64,000 nucleotides of DNA from NCBI GenBank assembly GCA_963802375.1, contig CAWDIJ010000001.1, forward strand, positions 1-64,000. The letters are read 5' to 3'. A model generated the notes under the pieces. That model did no database searches, had not been told where the DNA came from, and saw only the letters and a program-made list of their open reading frames with translations. Shown piece after piece: positions 44,735-52,923 of this stretch (within the stretch, counting starts at the first letter, position 1; each line of letters starts with the position of its first letter). The position numbers and the translations under genes were made by a program. The DNA comes from JACDAN01 sp963802375 (GTDB lineage: Bacteria; Actinomycetota; Thermoleophilia; Gaiellales; Gaiellaceae).

Positions 44735-45445
44735 ATGGCCCGTGTGACCGGCTTGTGGGTGTACCAGACCCTCGGGCGGCGTCCCGATCCCCGGACCGTG
44801 GCGAAGCGGGCACAGCAGCATGGGCTTCGGTGGCTCACGGTCCAGGCGACCGAGGGCGACACCGTGCTCGATCGCGAGTGGCTGCGGGCGATGCGCCGCG
44901 CCACGAGGGAGCGCAACATGCGACTCGCCGTGCACGGATTCGTTGGACGGCCACGCCCGAAGCCCGTGGCGGAGGCGAAAGCGGTCGCGAGGGCGGTCGA
45001 CCTGGCCGAAGCCGACTTCGCGATCGTCAACGCGGAGATCCAGTACGAGCAGGCCACCGGCCCGGTGTCGCAACGATTCGTCGACGCGTATCGCGATCTG
45101 AAGCCGGAGTTTCCGACCTACTTCTCCTCCTTCGGCCGCCCACAGTTCCACCCGTCACTGGACTGGGAGGCGTGGGCGCGCGGAGGGTTCCGCGGCATGC
45201 CGCAGGCCTACGAGAACCTCAACGCGGAGCAGCTGAAGCCAACGCAGTGCGTCAAGGACTGGGCTCGCTTCTTCGAGCGGAAGGACCTCCGGCCGACGCT
45301 CGGATGCTTCTCCGAGCGCGGCCACCCGCATCTTCCGGTCCCGCGCCTCGTTCAGAGCGTCCGGGACCTCCGCGGGCTGCGGTTCAACGTCTTCCGTCAC
45401 GGGACCGTGACGGAAGCGGAGCTCGCGGGCCTGTCGGCCGTGTAG
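44735..45445 (+). CDS. Putative TIM-barrel glycoside-hydrolase-like protein
   Basis: A 236-residue protein I do not recognise with certainty. MARVTGLWVYQTLGRRPDPR, GLRWLTVQATEGDTVLDREW, RLAVHGFVGRP and ADFAIVNAEIQYEQATGPVS alternate strands and helices as in a TIM barrel; the acidic AEIQYE on a strand end resembles the catalytic position of GH25-like or glycoside-hydrolase-like proteins. No signal peptide. It lies between an amidase (divergent) and the caspase-lipase operon (convergent), which supports a cell-envelope role, but that is inference. Confidence 0.6.
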   Translation: MARVTGLWVYQTLGRRPDPRTVAKRAQQHGLRWLTVQATEGDTVLDREWLRAMRRATRERNMRLAVHGFVGRPRPKPVAEAKAVARAVDLAEADFAIVNAEIQYEQATGPVSQRFVDAYRDLKPEFPTYFSSFGRPQFHPSLDWEAWARGGFRGMPQAYENLNAEQLKPTQCVKDWARFFERKDLRPTLGCFSERGHPHLPVPRLVQSVRDLRGLRFNVFRHGTVTEAELAGLSAV

Positions 45446-45464
45446 CGGGCGGCGCTCAGCCCGC
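45445..45464. terminator. Hairpin between convergent genes
   Basis: GCGGGC (45445-45450) and GCCCGC (45459-45464) can pair around an eight-base loop, between the TIM-barrel stop and the caspase stop. Short and without a T-run, so weak. Confidence 0.35.
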
Positions 45465-45474
45465 CTCGATCAGG

Positions 45475-47880
45475 CTAGCCCTCGTAGCCGATATCGGAGC
45501 CGGTGATCACCAGTCGTCCTGGCTTGAACTCGAAGCGAGGCGTGAATGCAGCCCACATGTTTCCACGCATGTGCCGCTGGAAGATGTAACGGACGAGGGC
45601 GCCTCGCGGATGGAAGAACCCGCTCACCCGCAGGCCTTCGACGAGCCTCGTCAGGCCTTCGCCGAACGCCGGAATCCCTGCGCTTACAGCGTCAGCGAAT
45701 GCCTGGTTCGACGCCTCCTGGTTCTGCTTGTACGCCTCGTACTCGCCGCGGAGGATGTACGCGTCGCTGAGGTTCGGCGCGGCTTCGATGATGGCCGAGG
45801 CGAGGTCGCCGAGATTCTCGCGCCAGTTCAACCGGAGGAGCACGTAACCCGCCAGGCACCCGGCGAACGGGTCGTTGCTCGCGTGCAGCGCGATCTCCTC
45901 GGCGAACTGGTCTGCGCCGTCGAGGCGGCCCCCCAGGAGCTGGCGCTGCAGGTTCTCGAGGCGGCGCAGCCAATCGGGCGTCGACCATTCGACCCTTTGG
46001 GCGCGGGGGTGGAACTGGTACAGGCGGATACTGTCTCGATCGACCTGTGCGACAACCGTCGCGAGGCGACCCTTCAGGAGCGGCAGCGCGACGACGGTCG
46101 GCTGCTTTTCGGGAGCCTCGATCGAGAGCCAGTGGGGTCGTTGCTCCTTGTCCACTTCGACGATCGCAGCGATGCCCTCTTCCGGCGACGCAAGCGAGTG
46201 CGTCTCCTCCGGCACGGTGGATCCCGATTGCCAGATCCGGACCTTGAGGTCGGAGAGCGAGCCGGGATCGCTTTTCGCGACGGCCACGAGCGCGACGCCG
46301 CTGCGTCCTTCACCGACCGCGAACGGCTGCTCGATTCGCAGACGTGTGAGGGCCTCACGGTCACCTTGCAGCGCAGCGCCCATCGCTGCTGCGGCGACCG
46401 TGGACGGCTGCGCCCACGCCGCCGGCTGGGCCCCAGCCGCCGGTATGACGTGCTCGCCCTCGACGCCGCCGCCCAACGCCCGAGCGAGCTCGGCTGCGCG
46501 GTCGTCCAGAGTCGGCAACGCCAACTCGACCGGCGTTGTCGTGCCGCCCAGGACCCTGACGGGCTCGTCGTTCGCCGCCGTCTTGTCCCGCTCCGGCCCG
46601 ACGAGACGGACCTGGTAGAAGCCGGGCGGCGCCTCACACCCGCGCTCCTGCGTCGCCGCCCCGACCACCCATCCGGTGTCGTCGCGGATATCGGCCACGG
46701 CGAGCGGGTCGTGTGCCCGAATCTCGATGGTGCCGTCCGCAAACCGACCATCCGGCTCGGGATCCGCGTAATCGTCCCAGTCGAGCGTATCGTCGAAATC
46801 GCCGTAGAGATGGACGGGCGCACGGACCCGACCGCGGCCGCCGCCCGCCGTCGTCGCGCGCACGCTGTACGTCCTGGGCTGTAACTCGAAGGTGTAGGAG
46901 TCGCCGGTGAGATTGCGTGCGCTGGCCACCTCGGTGCTGACGGCATCGAGGACGGCAACGTCGACTCGCTCCTCGGGCTCGGTGTTCAGCAGGATCTTCA
47001 GCTTGTGCCGTTCGATGGCTTCTCCCCGGGGCCGCGCGAGAATCGCGTCGCGGTCGCGAAGAGCGACCCCGCGGATCCCGATGTCCTGTGGGATCTGGAA
47101 CGGCCAGCCTGCCTCTGGTGGCTGGCGCTCCTCGACTCGCTCCGTCGTCCTCTTCCCCTCCATGACGGTCTTGACGTGGGTCGCGAGCCGCTCCCACCGA
47201 ACCTCGTAGCAGTTCCGCTCCCACGACCAGGCCTTCGCGTCGCCCTTGCCTTCGAGACCGCTCATCAGAACGCTGCTGAAGGCGCTGAGCTCCTCGGGCC
47301 ACAGCGAGGCCTTTGCCGGCTGCCCCGGTGACGTCGCGTACATGATGAACTGCTGGACCGGCTCCTGGCCGGGCGCGCGCCGTCGAGGGATCATCCACGG
47401 ACCGATCTCCGCGTTGCTTCGCTCGAGCGGGCCGCGGCAGGCGTCGATGAAGAAGAACTGGTCCTGGAACTGCGTCGTCTCGAAGAACTCGGCGATCGAG
47501 CGAACGGCGAGCGTTTGAACTGGATGTTTGTCGTCGACCCCCGGAAAGACGAGCGCGCTCTCCTCCCGGTTCGAATAGGTGCTCGTCAGTCCGTGGCCGG
47601 AGAAGAAGAAGAAGAGCTTCTGGCCCCCACCGCGGCTCTTGGTCATCAATTCGTTGATCGCACCCAGGACGTTGTCCTTCGTCGGAAGCAACTCGCCTTC
47701 GATGCGGTCGGAATCGTCCGCGCGGCGACCGAGCAGCGTGTAGACCCGCTCGTCCGCGTTGTCGCCGCCGAGCTCGCCGATCACCCAGCTGCGAAATGCC
47801 TCGGCGTCTTCGACCGCGGACAGGAGCGTCGGTTGTTGCTCACGGTAGTCGTCGATTCCGATGACGATCGCCCAGCGCAA
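45475..47880 (-). CDS. Large caspase-like (peptidase C14) protein
   Basis: An 801-residue protein. Residues 1-240 are a caspase-fold protease: WAIVIGIDDYREQQPTLLSA, FFFFSGHGL with catalytic His96, FFFIDACRGPLE with catalytic Cys148. The middle (about 320-560) is beta-rich, with repeated beta-sandwich-like parts (TYSVRATTAGGGRGRVRAPV; PGFYQVRLVGPERDKTAAND). The last 200 residues are helical and TPR-like (LASAIIEAAPNLSDAYILRG, NQEASNQAFADAVSAGIPAF). The TTG start at 47880 is chosen because conserved sequence begins directly there; the frame is open far upstream inside the lipase gene. It is the third gene of an operon with a lipase and a smaller caspase, five bases after the lipase stop. Confidence 0.84.
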   Translation of the reverse strand: MRWAIVIGIDDYREQQPTLLSAVEDAEAFRSWVIGELGGDNADERVYTLLGRRADDSDRIEGELLPTKDNVLGAINELMTKSRGGGQKLFFFFSGHGLTSTYSNREESALVFPGVDDKHPVQTLAVRSIAEFFETTQFQDQFFFIDACRGPLERSNAEIGPWMIPRRRAPGQEPVQQFIMYATSPGQPAKASLWPEELSAFSSVLMSGLEGKGDAKAWSWERNCYEVRWERLATHVKTVMEGKRTTERVEERQPPEAGWPFQIPQDIGIRGVALRDRDAILARPRGEAIERHKLKILLNTEPEERVDVAVLDAVSTEVASARNLTGDSYTFELQPRTYSVRATTAGGGRGRVRAPVHLYGDFDDTLDWDDYADPEPDGRFADGTIEIRAHDPLAVADIRDDTGWVVGAATQERGCEAPPGFYQVRLVGPERDKTAANDEPVRVLGGTTTPVELALPTLDDRAAELARALGGGVEGEHVIPAAGAQPAAWAQPSTVAAAAMGAALQGDREALTRLRIEQPFAVGEGRSGVALVAVAKSDPGSLSDLKVRIWQSGSTVPEETHSLASPEEGIAAIVEVDKEQRPHWLSIEAPEKQPTVVALPLLKGRLATVVAQVDRDSIRLYQFHPRAQRVEWSTPDWLRRLENLQRQLLGGRLDGADQFAEEIALHASNDPFAGCLAGYVLLRLNWRENLGDLASAIIEAAPNLSDAYILRGEYEAYKQNQEASNQAFADAVSAGIPAFGEGLTRLVEGLRVSGFFHPRGALVRYIFQRHMRGNMWAAFTPRFEFKPGRLVITGSDIGYEG

Positions 47881-47885
47881 CAGCT

Positions 47886-49268
47886 CTACTCGTCGAGCAC
47901 TGTGACGAGGTCCGTTACAGGCTCGACTCGTCCCTCGCCGTACGCGGTTACGCGATAGACGCCCTCGGGAAGCGGCCCGAGCTCCGCCTCGTACCACCCC
48001 TCGTCGCCCGGCGACAGCGTCTGCCGTGCGCGCACCTCGCCGGTCTCGGCGTCGACGGCAGTTGCCAGCAGCGCCGCCGTCGTCTCCTGCTCGGGCTGCG
48101 CCTTGACGATGACCGGATCCGCGGTCGAGTAGAGGTCCTCGACGTCGACCGACAGATCGATCATCGGCACCGCGTCCTTGAAAGCGCTCCATTGGATCGT
48201 GTTTCCGGTGAGAACGCCCGTGAGCTGCAACAGGAGGTGGTCGTCGTTCTGCAGAGAGGCATGCCTCTCTGCCGAGAAGGTTGCGCCCTGATCGTCCTCG
48301 AGCTCGAGCGGCGTCGCCGACGGCCGGGGCACCGTGCCGTCGCCGCCGGGATCCTGGCCCTCGATCGTCCGCAGGAGTTTGACGCGGTCACCGTCGCGCA
48401 CGGCTGACTGCTGTGTCGGCTGCTTGAAGCCTACGATCCGAGCGAGGTCGTAGCCGCCTTCCACGTACGCGGAATCCCTTTGATGCTCGTCGACGGAGGC
48501 GGCGATCTCACGGTGGAAGTCGAGGGCGGCGCTGGCCTTCGCTGGGTCGAGATTCGGGACATCGGCCTCGTCGACGTATGCGGGCTCGGCGCCGCCGTCG
48601 ACATAGCAGGGGTAGGTCGGAAGCAGTTGGTGGATCGCCGTGAACGACCTTGCGATCTCGGTCAGATCGAAGAACTTGATCTTCTTCCCGTTGACGAGCG
48701 TGTCGAGGGCGTTCAGCGAGCCGCGGTACGGGGTGCCGAAGGTGACGAGGGTTCGCGTCTTCTGCCAGCCGTCGAGGCACTCGAGGAAGTAGCGCGCGAT
48801 CAGTCCGCCCATCGAGTGGCCGACGAGCACGAGCTTCGCGTCGCTCGCGCCGCTGGAGGCGCGCCAGGCGTCCAGCCATTCGCCGCCCTGACGTTGCAGG
48901 TGGCGGGCGGCGACACGGTTGTCCCGTCGCCAGTCGTACGGGAACGCGAAGAGGTTCCGCCCGCGCGTGACGTCGAACGTCTCCTCGATGTAGCGGAGCA
49001 TCTTCGTGTAGCCGTCGATCTTCCAGAGGCCAGGGATCGTGTGGACGTCGCGGATCACCTCCGGCGCGGTGATCCCGTCGCCGAGGTCGTCCACGTCTGG
49101 CGGGTCGCTCTCGAGCTTGAGGTCGGAGATGCTGCCCCCGAGCGTGGTCAGCGCGCTCAGGAGCGCGCCGCCGGAGATGTTCCAGACGTCCCGGCCGTCC
49201 TTGCGCAAGACGCTTCCCGTGATGCCCGGAATGCACACCACCACGTCGCGCATCGCCTTTCGCGGCAT
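47886..49268 (-). CDS. LCAT-like alpha/beta-hydrolase (phospholipase/acyltransferase)
   Basis: A 460-residue protein of the lecithin:cholesterol acyltransferase family. VVVCIPGITGSVLRKDGRDV is the family N-terminus; RNLFAFPYDWRRDNRVAARH and KLVLVGHSMGGLIARYFLEC (nucleophile Ser152) follow, then TLVTFGTPYRGSLNALDTLV. A catalytic Asp is probably in GQDPGGDGTVP and the His in SAERHASLQNDDHLLL. Residues 360-460 form an extra beta-rich domain. It has no signal peptide, so the substrate may be the cell's own lipids. It lies between two caspase-like genes and has GAGGAGGAGCC before ATG 49268. Cleavage by a neighbouring protease is a plausible way to control it. Confidence 0.84.
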   Translation of the reverse strand: MPRKAMRDVVVCIPGITGSVLRKDGRDVWNISGGALLSALTTLGGSISDLKLESDPPDVDDLGDGITAPEVIRDVHTIPGLWKIDGYTKMLRYIEETFDVTRGRNLFAFPYDWRRDNRVAARHLQRQGGEWLDAWRASSGASDAKLVLVGHSMGGLIARYFLECLDGWQKTRTLVTFGTPYRGSLNALDTLVNGKKIKFFDLTEIARSFTAIHQLLPTYPCYVDGGAEPAYVDEADVPNLDPAKASAALDFHREIAASVDEHQRDSAYVEGGYDLARIVGFKQPTQQSAVRDGDRVKLLRTIEGQDPGGDGTVPRPSATPLELEDDQGATFSAERHASLQNDDHLLLQLTGVLTGNTIQWSAFKDAVPMIDLSVDVEDLYSTADPVIVKAQPEQETTAALLATAVDAETGEVRARQTLSPGDEGWYEAELGPLPEGVYRVTAYGEGRVEPVTDLVTVLDE

Positions 49269-49288
49269 CGGCTCCTCCTCGCCGGCGT

Positions 49289-50140
49289 CTACTCGACGGT
49301 GAAGGGGTTCTGCTGCTCGAAGTCGGAGTTCCGGGCCCCAACCGGGTTGTAGTTCGGCGTCTGGTCGGCCGGCATCCCGTTCACGATGGCCTCGTGGAAG
49401 GCGGGATAGCCCCCCTGCCAGGCACCGTCGGCCCAGATCTTCTTGAGCTCTTCCGTGAAGCGGCCGTTGGTGAAGCCGTCCCTCGAGAGCTGGTCGTCCT
49501 GGCACCCGGAGATCAGCAACGCCGTCACGCCGAGCTGCGACTCCGTGCTCTCCGTGCCCGGGACCTGCTTCTGAATCCCGTCGTAGAGCTCTTTGTTGTT
49601 CCGGTAGGTCGCGACCATCTTGTCCCGAGGCAGCGCCCGGAAGCGCGGCTCATGCTGAGCAGCCTTTTCTGCGGTCGCGACCTGGTCCTGAACGGACTCT
49701 TCGTCGGTGATCGCCTTGTTGACGGACCCGCTGTGACAGCTGTCCGAGAGAACGACGATCCGCACACCTGGCTTGAACTTCCCCCAGAGCTCGTACAGCT
49801 CGTCGTCCACGATCTGGCGGTCGTACGCGACCCACGTCTCGTCTGAGCTGTCTGTCTCCTCGTCGTCCCCGTCTGGGACTTGGCCGCCGTGGCCCGAGTA
49901 CGTGATGAAGAAGATGTCGCCGGACTCCAACTCGCTCGCAGCGCTCTGGATCGAGCTCAGGATGGCCTCTGCCGTCGCATCGCCGGTCAACAGCTTCGTC
50001 GTCTCGAAGCCTCGGCTCTGCGCCAGCGACTCCATGTCGTTCGCATCGAGCTCGCAGGCTGTGAGTGCGCCGTCCCACCCGTCGTAGTGCTCGGGGTCAA
50101 CCGTGTTCAGACCAACGTGGAGGGACATCCCACGCGCCAT
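49289..50140 (-). CDS. Small caspase-like protease (orthocaspase)
   Basis: A 283-residue caspase-family protein, nearly all catalytic domain. SLHVGLNTVDPEHYDGWDGA and CELDANDMESLAQSRGFETT start the fold; DIFFITYSGHGGQVPDGDDE contains His84 and IVVLSDSCHSGSVNKAITDE contains Cys135, both with the usual prokaryotic metacaspase context. An acidic patch follows the His, which could accept basic substrates as in metacaspases that cut after Arg or Lys. It is the first gene of the three-gene minus-strand operon, 20 bases before the LCAT-like gene. ATG 50140 has GGGGAG close upstream; ATG 50128 is an alternative. Confidence 0.86.
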   Translation of the reverse strand: MARGMSLHVGLNTVDPEHYDGWDGALTACELDANDMESLAQSRGFETTKLLTGDATAEAILSSIQSAASELESGDIFFITYSGHGGQVPDGDDEETDSSDETWVAYDRQIVDDELYELWGKFKPGVRIVVLSDSCHSGSVNKAITDEESVQDQVATAEKAAQHEPRFRALPRDKMVATYRNNKELYDGIQKQVPGTESTESQLGVTALLISGCQDDQLSRDGFTNGRFTEELKKIWADGAWQGGYPAFHEAIVNGMPADQTPNYNPVGARNSDFEQQNPFTVE

Positions 50141-50287
50141 CGCTCCCCTTTCGTCGACTGACAGTCGTCTCGACCCTATTGCGGTCGTTTTGCGGCTGTC
50201 AAGGTCCTTGCCAAGGCGAGTTTGGGAAGCACCGTCGGTGGCTCCGAAAAGGCTCCATCGCGCCCAGCGCCCGCGAGTCGGTGAAGC

Positions 50288-51313
50288 CTAGGACGCTTCG
50301 GCGTCGATCAGACCGAAGCAGCGGGCCACCGCCGCGGTGCGCGTGCTAACACCTAGCTTGGTGTAGACGTTCTCGAGGTGCTTGCCGACGGTGCTCGGCG
50401 CGAGCCATAAACGGCCTGCGATCTCGGCGTTCGTCTTGCCCCGGGCGACCCAGGCGAGTACCTCGCGTTCGCGGGCGGTCAGCTCGATCCCTTCGTGCCG
50501 CTCTTCGAGCAGCAGGGCGCCATCAGCTTGCTGCACCGTCAACTGCCGCTCTCCGCGAAGTCGAATCAGCGGTTTCGCGTCTCCCGACTCGAGCCACTTA
50601 GTGAGAGCAGGCGGAAGCTGGCTGCCGCTCATGGCCGGGAAGAACTCGCGAAGCAGGCGCTCGGTCGGGGGCGAGGCGAATTCGACCTCACCGCCCAGGC
50701 CGAGCAGGATCACTCCGTGACGATCGTGCTCGTCCACGCGGTCGAGCTCGGCGAGCGCCGAACTCAGTAGCCGGCGCGTCCTGGCCGCGAGCCAGATCCG
50801 CGCCAGATGCGGCTGCAGCAGATCGAGGAGGAGCCGGTCGCGCTCGGTGAAGTCGCGGCTGCCGCTCCCGCGACCGAAGAGAAACGTCTTCGTGTGCCAG
50901 AGCGGCGACGGAATCGCCACCACCAGCTCGTACTCGACGTCGAAAGGTGCGAAGAAGTTCTCGTAGACCCAGGTCCGGTGCAGCTGGCGTTGGGTCAGGA
51001 AGTCGGAGAGCTTGACTGCGCCGAAGTGTCCCTCCTGCTGGCGTTGGCAGAGCGGATGCTCCTCCAACAACACCCGCCAGCGCGTTTCCTCGTCGAGCTC
51101 GACACCGTCGACTTCATCGTCGGGCCGGCCGACAAGCAGGAGTCTCCGCCGGCGCACGCGATCGAGCTCGTTGTACACCACGCTGTCCGCGTGAACGAGC
51201 CGCCCGAGCTCAGCGAGCAGGTCGGGCGTGAACGGCTCGTCGTCGCCGATGCTTTCCGCGTCGGCGACGAAGCGAAGGAGCCGCTCCGCATCGCCTCTGG
51301 CGAGTGCAGCCAT
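50288..51313 (-). CDS. LuxR-family transcriptional regulator
   Basis: A 341-residue regulator. The N-terminal 260 residues resemble a GAF/PAS-like sensor (SVVYNELDRVRRRRLLLVGR, YELVVAIPSPLWHTKTFLFG). The C-terminal LuxR helix-turn-helix is LTAREREVLAWVARGKTNAE then STVGKHLENVYTKLGVSTRT. No receiver domain is present. The ATG at 51313 (MAALARGDAERLLRFVADAE) is chosen; the open frame upstream is non-conserved. It is divergent from the haloperoxidase-like gene, 120 bases away, which it may regulate. Confidence 0.85.
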   Translation of the reverse strand: MAALARGDAERLLRFVADAESIGDDEPFTPDLLAELGRLVHADSVVYNELDRVRRRRLLLVGRPDDEVDGVELDEETRWRVLLEEHPLCQRQQEGHFGAVKLSDFLTQRQLHRTWVYENFFAPFDVEYELVVAIPSPLWHTKTFLFGRGSGSRDFTERDRLLLDLLQPHLARIWLAARTRRLLSSALAELDRVDEHDRHGVILLGLGGEVEFASPPTERLLREFFPAMSGSQLPPALTKWLESGDAKPLIRLRGERQLTVQQADGALLLEERHEGIELTAREREVLAWVARGKTNAEIAGRLWLAPSTVGKHLENVYTKLGVSTRTAAVARCFGLIDAEAS

Positions 51314-51433
51314 GCAACAAAAGATACGTCGATTCCCGTATGGACTCCACCGGCGGCCGAGTGAAGCATGGGTGGCGGACGAATCGGCCAGGTTCGCTTC
51401 CAGCGAGCCGGCCGCCGCGAGAGGAGGCGAACG

Positions 51434-52798
51434 ATGAACGTGATCCCTCAGATCCGCAGGATTCGACTGCTCGGCCTTGCCCTGTGCCTGGCGGCAGGCG
51501 TCTTTCTTCCAAGTGCGACGGCGTCCCAACCAGCGGCGGGAGCGAACGCCGTTACCGCCTGGAGCGCCAATGCGAGCGATGCAACGATCGCTGCCTGCAT
51601 CCTCGGGGGCTACGGGCCTCAGGAGGCGCGCATGTACGCGATGATGCACGTGGCGATCCACGACGCCCTGAACGGCATCGACCGGCGCTCACGTCCCTAT
51701 GCGGCGAGCCTGTCCGCGGCACCGGGCGCGTCGCCTGAGGCCGCGGTGGCGGCAGCCGCTCGCGACGTTCTGGTCGCGGTTCTCGGCTCGTTCTCGTTCT
51801 TCCTCCCTGCGAATTGCGCCAGCGCGGGCATCGCCAGCGTGGAAGACGACTACTCGGCAGCGCTCGGCACGATCCCGAACGGGACCGCGAAGACACGGGG
51901 TGTCGCCCTGGGACGGGCGGCCGCTGCAGCGATCCTGGCCTTGCGTTCCGCGGACGGCTTCGACACGCCGACGGTGGATCCGAACTATCAGGAGGGCAGC
52001 GCCCCCGGCGAGTACCGCTACACCCCGGGCACGCCCTTCGCCTTCGCGCCTCATTTGGCCGAAGACCTCACCCCCTTCGTGCTGAAGGACGCGTCGCAGT
52101 TCCGGCCGGGCCCGCCGTACTCGCTGACAAGCCGCAAGTACGCCGCGGACGTCAACGAGATTCAGCGCCTCGGCGGCGATGACATCACCACTCCCAGCGC
52201 CCGCACAGACGAGCAGACCGAGATCGCCCTGTACTGGGTCGACACCTCGCCACTCATGTGGAACCGGATCACCCGGGCAGTCTCGTCCGCCGAGGGACTC
52301 GATCTCTGGGAGAGCGCCCGAGTGTTCGGCCTGCTGAACTTGGCCCTGACGGATGGTTACATCGGCACCTGGGAAACCAAGTACCACTACCGTTTTTGGC
52401 GGCCGGTCACCGCGATCCGGCTCGCCGACATCGACGGCAACCCTGCCACGAACGCTGACCCGACGTGGACGCCGTTGCTGGAGACCCCACCGATCCCGGA
52501 CTACGACTCCGGGCACGCCGTCGAAGGAGGAGCCGCGGCGCAGGTCCTGACGCGCTTCTTCCACACCAACAGGATGAGCTTCTCGGCCTGCAGCCTCACG
52601 CTGCCCGCGGGACAGAGGTGCGGCGACCCCTCGCCGACGCTCCGTCACTTCACCAGCTTCTCCCAGGCGGCCGACGAGAACGCGGTTTCCCGCATCTACG
52701 TCGGCTTCCACTTCCGCGACGCGGTCGAGACGGGGACGGACCACGGCGAGAAGATCGGCAACCGAGCGGTCAACCACTTCTTGCGGCCCACCAACTGA
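51434..52798 (+). CDS. Secreted vanadium-haloperoxidase-like PAP2 protein
   Basis: A 454-residue protein with a signal peptide (LLGLALCLAAGVFLPSATAS). The three phosphate/vanadate-binding motifs are KYHYRFWRPVTAIRLAD (Lys, Arg), PDYDSGHAVEGGAAAQ (acid-base His) and SRIYVGFHFRDAVETGTDHG (Arg, vanadate-ligating His). The spacing and length fit vanadium-dependent haloperoxidases and related phosphatases rather than membrane PAP2 enzymes. ATG 51434 follows GAGGAGG. A hairpin follows the stop. Whether it is a peroxidase or phosphatase cannot be read from sequence. Confidence 0.86.
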   Translation: MNVIPQIRRIRLLGLALCLAAGVFLPSATASQPAAGANAVTAWSANASDATIAACILGGYGPQEARMYAMMHVAIHDALNGIDRRSRPYAASLSAAPGASPEAAVAAAARDVLVAVLGSFSFFLPANCASAGIASVEDDYSAALGTIPNGTAKTRGVALGRAAAAAILALRSADGFDTPTVDPNYQEGSAPGEYRYTPGTPFAFAPHLAEDLTPFVLKDASQFRPGPPYSLTSRKYAADVNEIQRLGGDDITTPSARTDEQTEIALYWVDTSPLMWNRITRAVSSAEGLDLWESARVFGLLNLALTDGYIGTWETKYHYRFWRPVTAIRLADIDGNPATNADPTWTPLLETPPIPDYDSGHAVEGGAAAQVLTRFFHTNRMSFSACSLTLPAGQRCGDPSPTLRHFTSFSQAADENAVSRIYVGFHFRDAVETGTDHGEKIGNRAVNHFLRPTN

Positions 52799-52816
52799 CA
52801 GCTCATCACGCTGCCC

Positions 52817-52845
52817 AGCGAGGCCCCGCCGAGCGGGGCCTCGCT
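52817..52845 (+). terminator. Rho-independent-type hairpin after the haloperoxidase-like gene
   Basis: AGCGAGGCCCCG (52817-52828) pairs perfectly with CGGGGCCTCGCT (52834-52845) around CCGAG. It starts 18 bases after the stop and also lies 80 bases before the end of the convergent gamma-glutamyltransferase gene, so it may serve both. Confidence 0.75.
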
Positions 52846-52923
52846 CATCTACAGGGCGCGATGTTGCCTGCCGCCGCAGGAAGCACGGTGGCAGAGCTCT
52901 CGGTGTCGTCACCCGTCGTTGGC

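Noticed and set aside
44755..46884. 709-codon open frame on the plus strand across the TIM-barrel and caspase genes
   Set aside because: It is an Arg/Pro/Ala-rich shadow frame of GC-rich DNA; the overlapping frames carry recognisable domains and catalytic motifs.
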